This document shows, piece after piece, positions 6,832 to 8,750 of a stretch of 8,750 nucleotides of DNA; within the stretch, counting starts at the first letter, position 1, and every line of letters starts with the position of its first letter. Made by a program: the position numbers and the translations under genes. Origin of the DNA: Bacteroidota bacterium (GTDB taxonomy: Bacteria; Bacteroidota; Bacteroidia; Flavobacteriales; Flavobacteriaceae); the NCBI GenBank assembly GCA_022601215.1, contig JAHZIZ010000245.1, positions 1 through 8,750 of the forward strand, given 5' to 3'. The notes under the pieces were generated by a model, which saw nothing but the letters and a program-made list of their open reading frames with translations, did not search any database and had not been told where the DNA came from.

Positions 6832-7641
6832 ATGAAAGATAAAAGAGTCTTGTATGTGTCTTCTGAAGTGATTCCATATCTACCAGAGACCGAGATTTCT
6901 TCCATGTCGTTTGAAGCTCCTAGAATGGTTAATAACAACGGTGGGCAAATCCGAATTTTTATGCCCAGGTATGGAAACATCAATGAACGTCGTCACCAAC
7001 TTCACGAAGTAATTCGACTTTCGGGAATGAACTTAGTGATCAACGACTTGGATATGCCCCTTATTATTAAGGTGGCGTCTATCCCTAAGGAGCGTATGCA
7101 GGTTTATTTTATAGATAATGAAGATTACTTTAAAAGAAAGGCAACCTTTGCAGATGAAGATGGAAATTTTTTCCCAGACAATGATGAACGTGCTATTTTC
7201 TTTGCAAAAGGTGTAATTGAAACAGTGAAAAAATTAAATTGGTCTCCAGATATAATTCATGTGCATGGATGGTTGGCTTCTTTCTTACCCTTATATCTTA
7301 AAACCTATTACAGTAATGAGCCTCTGTTTGAAAACAGTAAAGTTGTTACATCTTTATACAATCAAGGTTTTAACGATACGTTAAACAAAGACTTAATTAA
7401 GAAAATCAAATTTGATGATATTGCCGATGAGGCAGTAGCAGATTTGTCAAGTCCAGATTACTTTAGCGTAATGAAAACGGCAATGGATCATAGTGATGCA
7501 GTGGTGGTGGGGAGTCAGGATTTGTCTTCAGATTTTGAAGCATATCTTAAAACTCTCGAAAAGCCAGTGTTAAAGTATCATAATAAAGAAGAATTTGAAC
7601 AGGCGTATTTAGACTTTTACCAGACAGAAGTTCTAGACTAA
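6832..7641 (+). CDS. Short GT5 glycogen/starch synthase-like protein, N-terminal domain only
   Basis: The 269 residues align by eye with the N-terminal Rossmann half of GT5 glycogen/starch synthases: RVLYVSSEVIPY (5-16), GGQIRIFMPRYG (37-48), VYFIDNEDYF (91-100), DERAIFFAKGVIE (118-130), the HxHxW-type PDIIHVHGWLASFLPLYL (139-156), SLYNQGFNDTL (174-184) and MKTAMDHSDAVVVGSQDLS (214-232). Full enzymes are about 470-490 residues; the whole C-terminal nucleotide-sugar domain is absent. The KxGGL motif that follows SEVxPF in active enzymes is replaced by LPETEISSMS (17-26). Termination looks natural, with a normal tail and no homologous sequence after the stop, so it is a short family member and not a fresh frameshift. 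Databases often label such proteins glycogen synthase; catalytic activity is doubtful and a binding or regulatory role is possible. The DUF4270 gene begins 14 nt after its stop, so the two are probably cotranscribed. Confidence 0.85.
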   Translation: MKDKRVLYVSSEVIPYLPETEISSMSFEAPRMVNNNGGQIRIFMPRYGNINERRHQLHEVIRLSGMNLVINDLDMPLIIKVASIPKERMQVYFIDNEDYFKRKATFADEDGNFFPDNDERAIFFAKGVIETVKKLNWSPDIIHVHGWLASFLPLYLKTYYSNEPLFENSKVVTSLYNQGFNDTLNKDLIKKIKFDDIADEAVADLSSPDYFSVMKTAMDHSDAVVVGSQDLSSDFEAYLKTLEKPVLKYHNKEEFEQAYLDFYQTEVLD

Positions 7642-7655
7642 CCCTTTATCGTAGC

Positions 7656-8750
7656 ATGAATATGAAGAATGTATTACTAAAGTTAGGAGTGATCCTAACG
7701 GTAATTGTAGCCTTTGCCTCTTGTGAGGAGGATTTTAACCCTATAGATAGTGATATCTTAAATCCAAATTTTCAAACTCCAAATATTGAGTTTCCAGTGC
7801 GTGCCTACAGTAAAAAGTTAGGGCCCGTACAAACTAACGGGTTGCTGGCGTATCAATTAGGTATTTATGACGATGCAACTTATGGCAAATCAACCGTTAA
7901 TTTAGTCTCTCAGTTGACGTTGTCAACTCCAGATCCTGATTTTGGTGATTGTACGGTATTAGATAGTGTGGTGTTATACTTGCCCTATTTTAGTACGTCC
8001 TCTGTAGATGATGAAGTAACTACCTACGAAACTGATTCGATCTTTGGAAATAGCCCAATCGATATTAATATTTATGAGTCTAATTTATTGTTGAGAGATT
8101 TTGATCCTACTTCTGGTTTTGAAGAGGCGCAACGATATTATTCGGATTTAGGAGGAGAACTTGCTGGATCTAATGTTGGACCGTTGTTGGCTACGATAGA
8201 TAATGTTACTCCGGACAATAGTCCTGTTGTTCTTAATGATACTGTTTCTCTAGCACCAGGGTTGCGAGTACGCCTACCTAATGACTTTTTTCAGGAAAAA
8301 ATAATTGATAATGAAGGCGAGCCAGAACTGCTAACCAATAATAACTTTAGAGAGTTTTTGAGGGGGTTGTATTTTGAAGTTACGTCAGATACAGATGCAG
8401 GCACATCTTTTCTATTTGATTTGGCAGACATTGACGATGCTAATATTGGAGTTACTTTATACACTACCTATAAAACCTTGCCAAGTGGAGAAACTTGTGA
8501 AGAAAATACTGTGGAACGTCAATTTAGAGAAGTCCGTTTGTTTTTTAATGCAAATTCGGTGAATTTGCATGAAAATGAGGCGTTACCAGCAATTATTGAT
8601 GATGCTTTAGAGAATCCGAATGTTGATGATGGAGAGGAAAGATTATATGTGCGAGGAGGCGAAGGTGTTGTCACGATTATAGACCTTTTTGGTGAAGATG
8701 TTTTTAGTAATGACGGAACTGAAATTGAAATAGGCGAGAGTGATGATGAA
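7656..8750 (+). CDS. DUF4270 family lipoprotein (3' partial)
   Basis: The frame stays open from the ATG at 7656 to the window end, giving 365 residues without a stop. The N-terminus is a lipoprotein signal: NMKNVLLK, hydrophobic GVILTVIVAF, then AFASC with Cys23 as the acylated residue. The acidic EED directly after the cysteine resembles the export signal that sends Bacteroidota lipoproteins to the cell surface. FPVRAYSKKLGPVQTNG, YQLGIYDDATYGKST and later DSVVLYLPY match the DUF4270 pattern, a Bacteroidota family of unknown function, recognised from memory. An ATG at 7662 in the same frame is an alternative start and changes only two residues. The gene follows the GT5-like gene by 14 nt; in related genomes this pair is, as I recall, often followed by glmS, which would lie beyond the window. 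Confidence 0.88.
   Translation, partial: MNMKNVLLKLGVILTVIVAFASCEEDFNPIDSDILNPNFQTPNIEFPVRAYSKKLGPVQTNGLLAYQLGIYDDATYGKSTVNLVSQLTLSTPDPDFGDCTVLDSVVLYLPYFSTSSVDDEVTTYETDSIFGNSPIDINIYESNLLLRDFDPTSGFEEAQRYYSDLGGELAGSNVGPLLATIDNVTPDNSPVVLNDTVSLAPGLRVRLPNDFFQEKIIDNEGEPELLTNNNFREFLRGLYFEVTSDTDAGTSFLFDLADIDDANIGVTLYTTYKTLPSGETCEENTVERQFREVRLFFNANSVNLHENEALPAIIDDALENPNVDDGEERLYVRGGEGVVTIIDLFGEDVFSNDGTEIEIGESDDE

Noticed and set aside
8374..8562. A 62-codon frame inside the DUF4270 gene
   Set aside because: It is an alternate frame within a well-supported lipoprotein coding sequence and has no features of its own.

Overview
The window looks like chromosomal DNA of a marine-type member of the Flavobacteriaceae (Bacteroidota). 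The evidence is its AT-rich composition, starts without Shine-Dalgarno sequences, TAnnTTTG-type -7 promoter elements, a DUF4270 lipoprotein, and a short glycogen-synthase-like protein divergent from panC. There are no tRNA or rRNA genes, IS elements, integrases, CRISPR arrays or phage structural genes. Seven protein genes are supported, two of them cut by the window edges.

Left part (1-3145, + strand): a large repeat protein enters from outside the window. It has at least 27 twelve- or fourteen-residue rungs that look like a beta-solenoid, then a linker, a six-cysteine cluster running into a proline-rich stretch, a C-terminal domain resembling the Peptidase_G2/tail-fibre class, and a final coiled coil. 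A small secreted protein of unknown function overlaps its end by 17 nt, so the two are probably translated together. A clear intrinsic terminator follows. This pair is the least explained part of the window.

Middle part (3316-6731, - strand): a probable operon read right to left, panC, panD, a flippase-like eight-or-so-TM protein and a secreted alpha/beta-hydrolase-fold protein. PanC and PanD supply pantoate-beta-alanine ligase and beta-alanine for pantothenate and CoA. The membrane protein overlaps panD by 26 nt. The last gene has the esterase-D fold signature, but aspartate replaces the nucleophile serine.

Right part (6832-8750, + strand): divergent from panC is a 269-residue protein that matches only the N-terminal half of GT5 glycogen/starch synthases and lacks the KxGGL motif. 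It is followed after 14 nt by a DUF4270 lipoprotein that runs off the window. The 100-nt divergent intergenic region holds two facing TAATTTTG boxes that form a perfect 9-bp inverted repeat.

The pan/flippase/hydrolase and GT5/DUF4270 block looks like conserved flavobacterial housekeeping DNA. The repeat protein and its small partner look like the accessory part.
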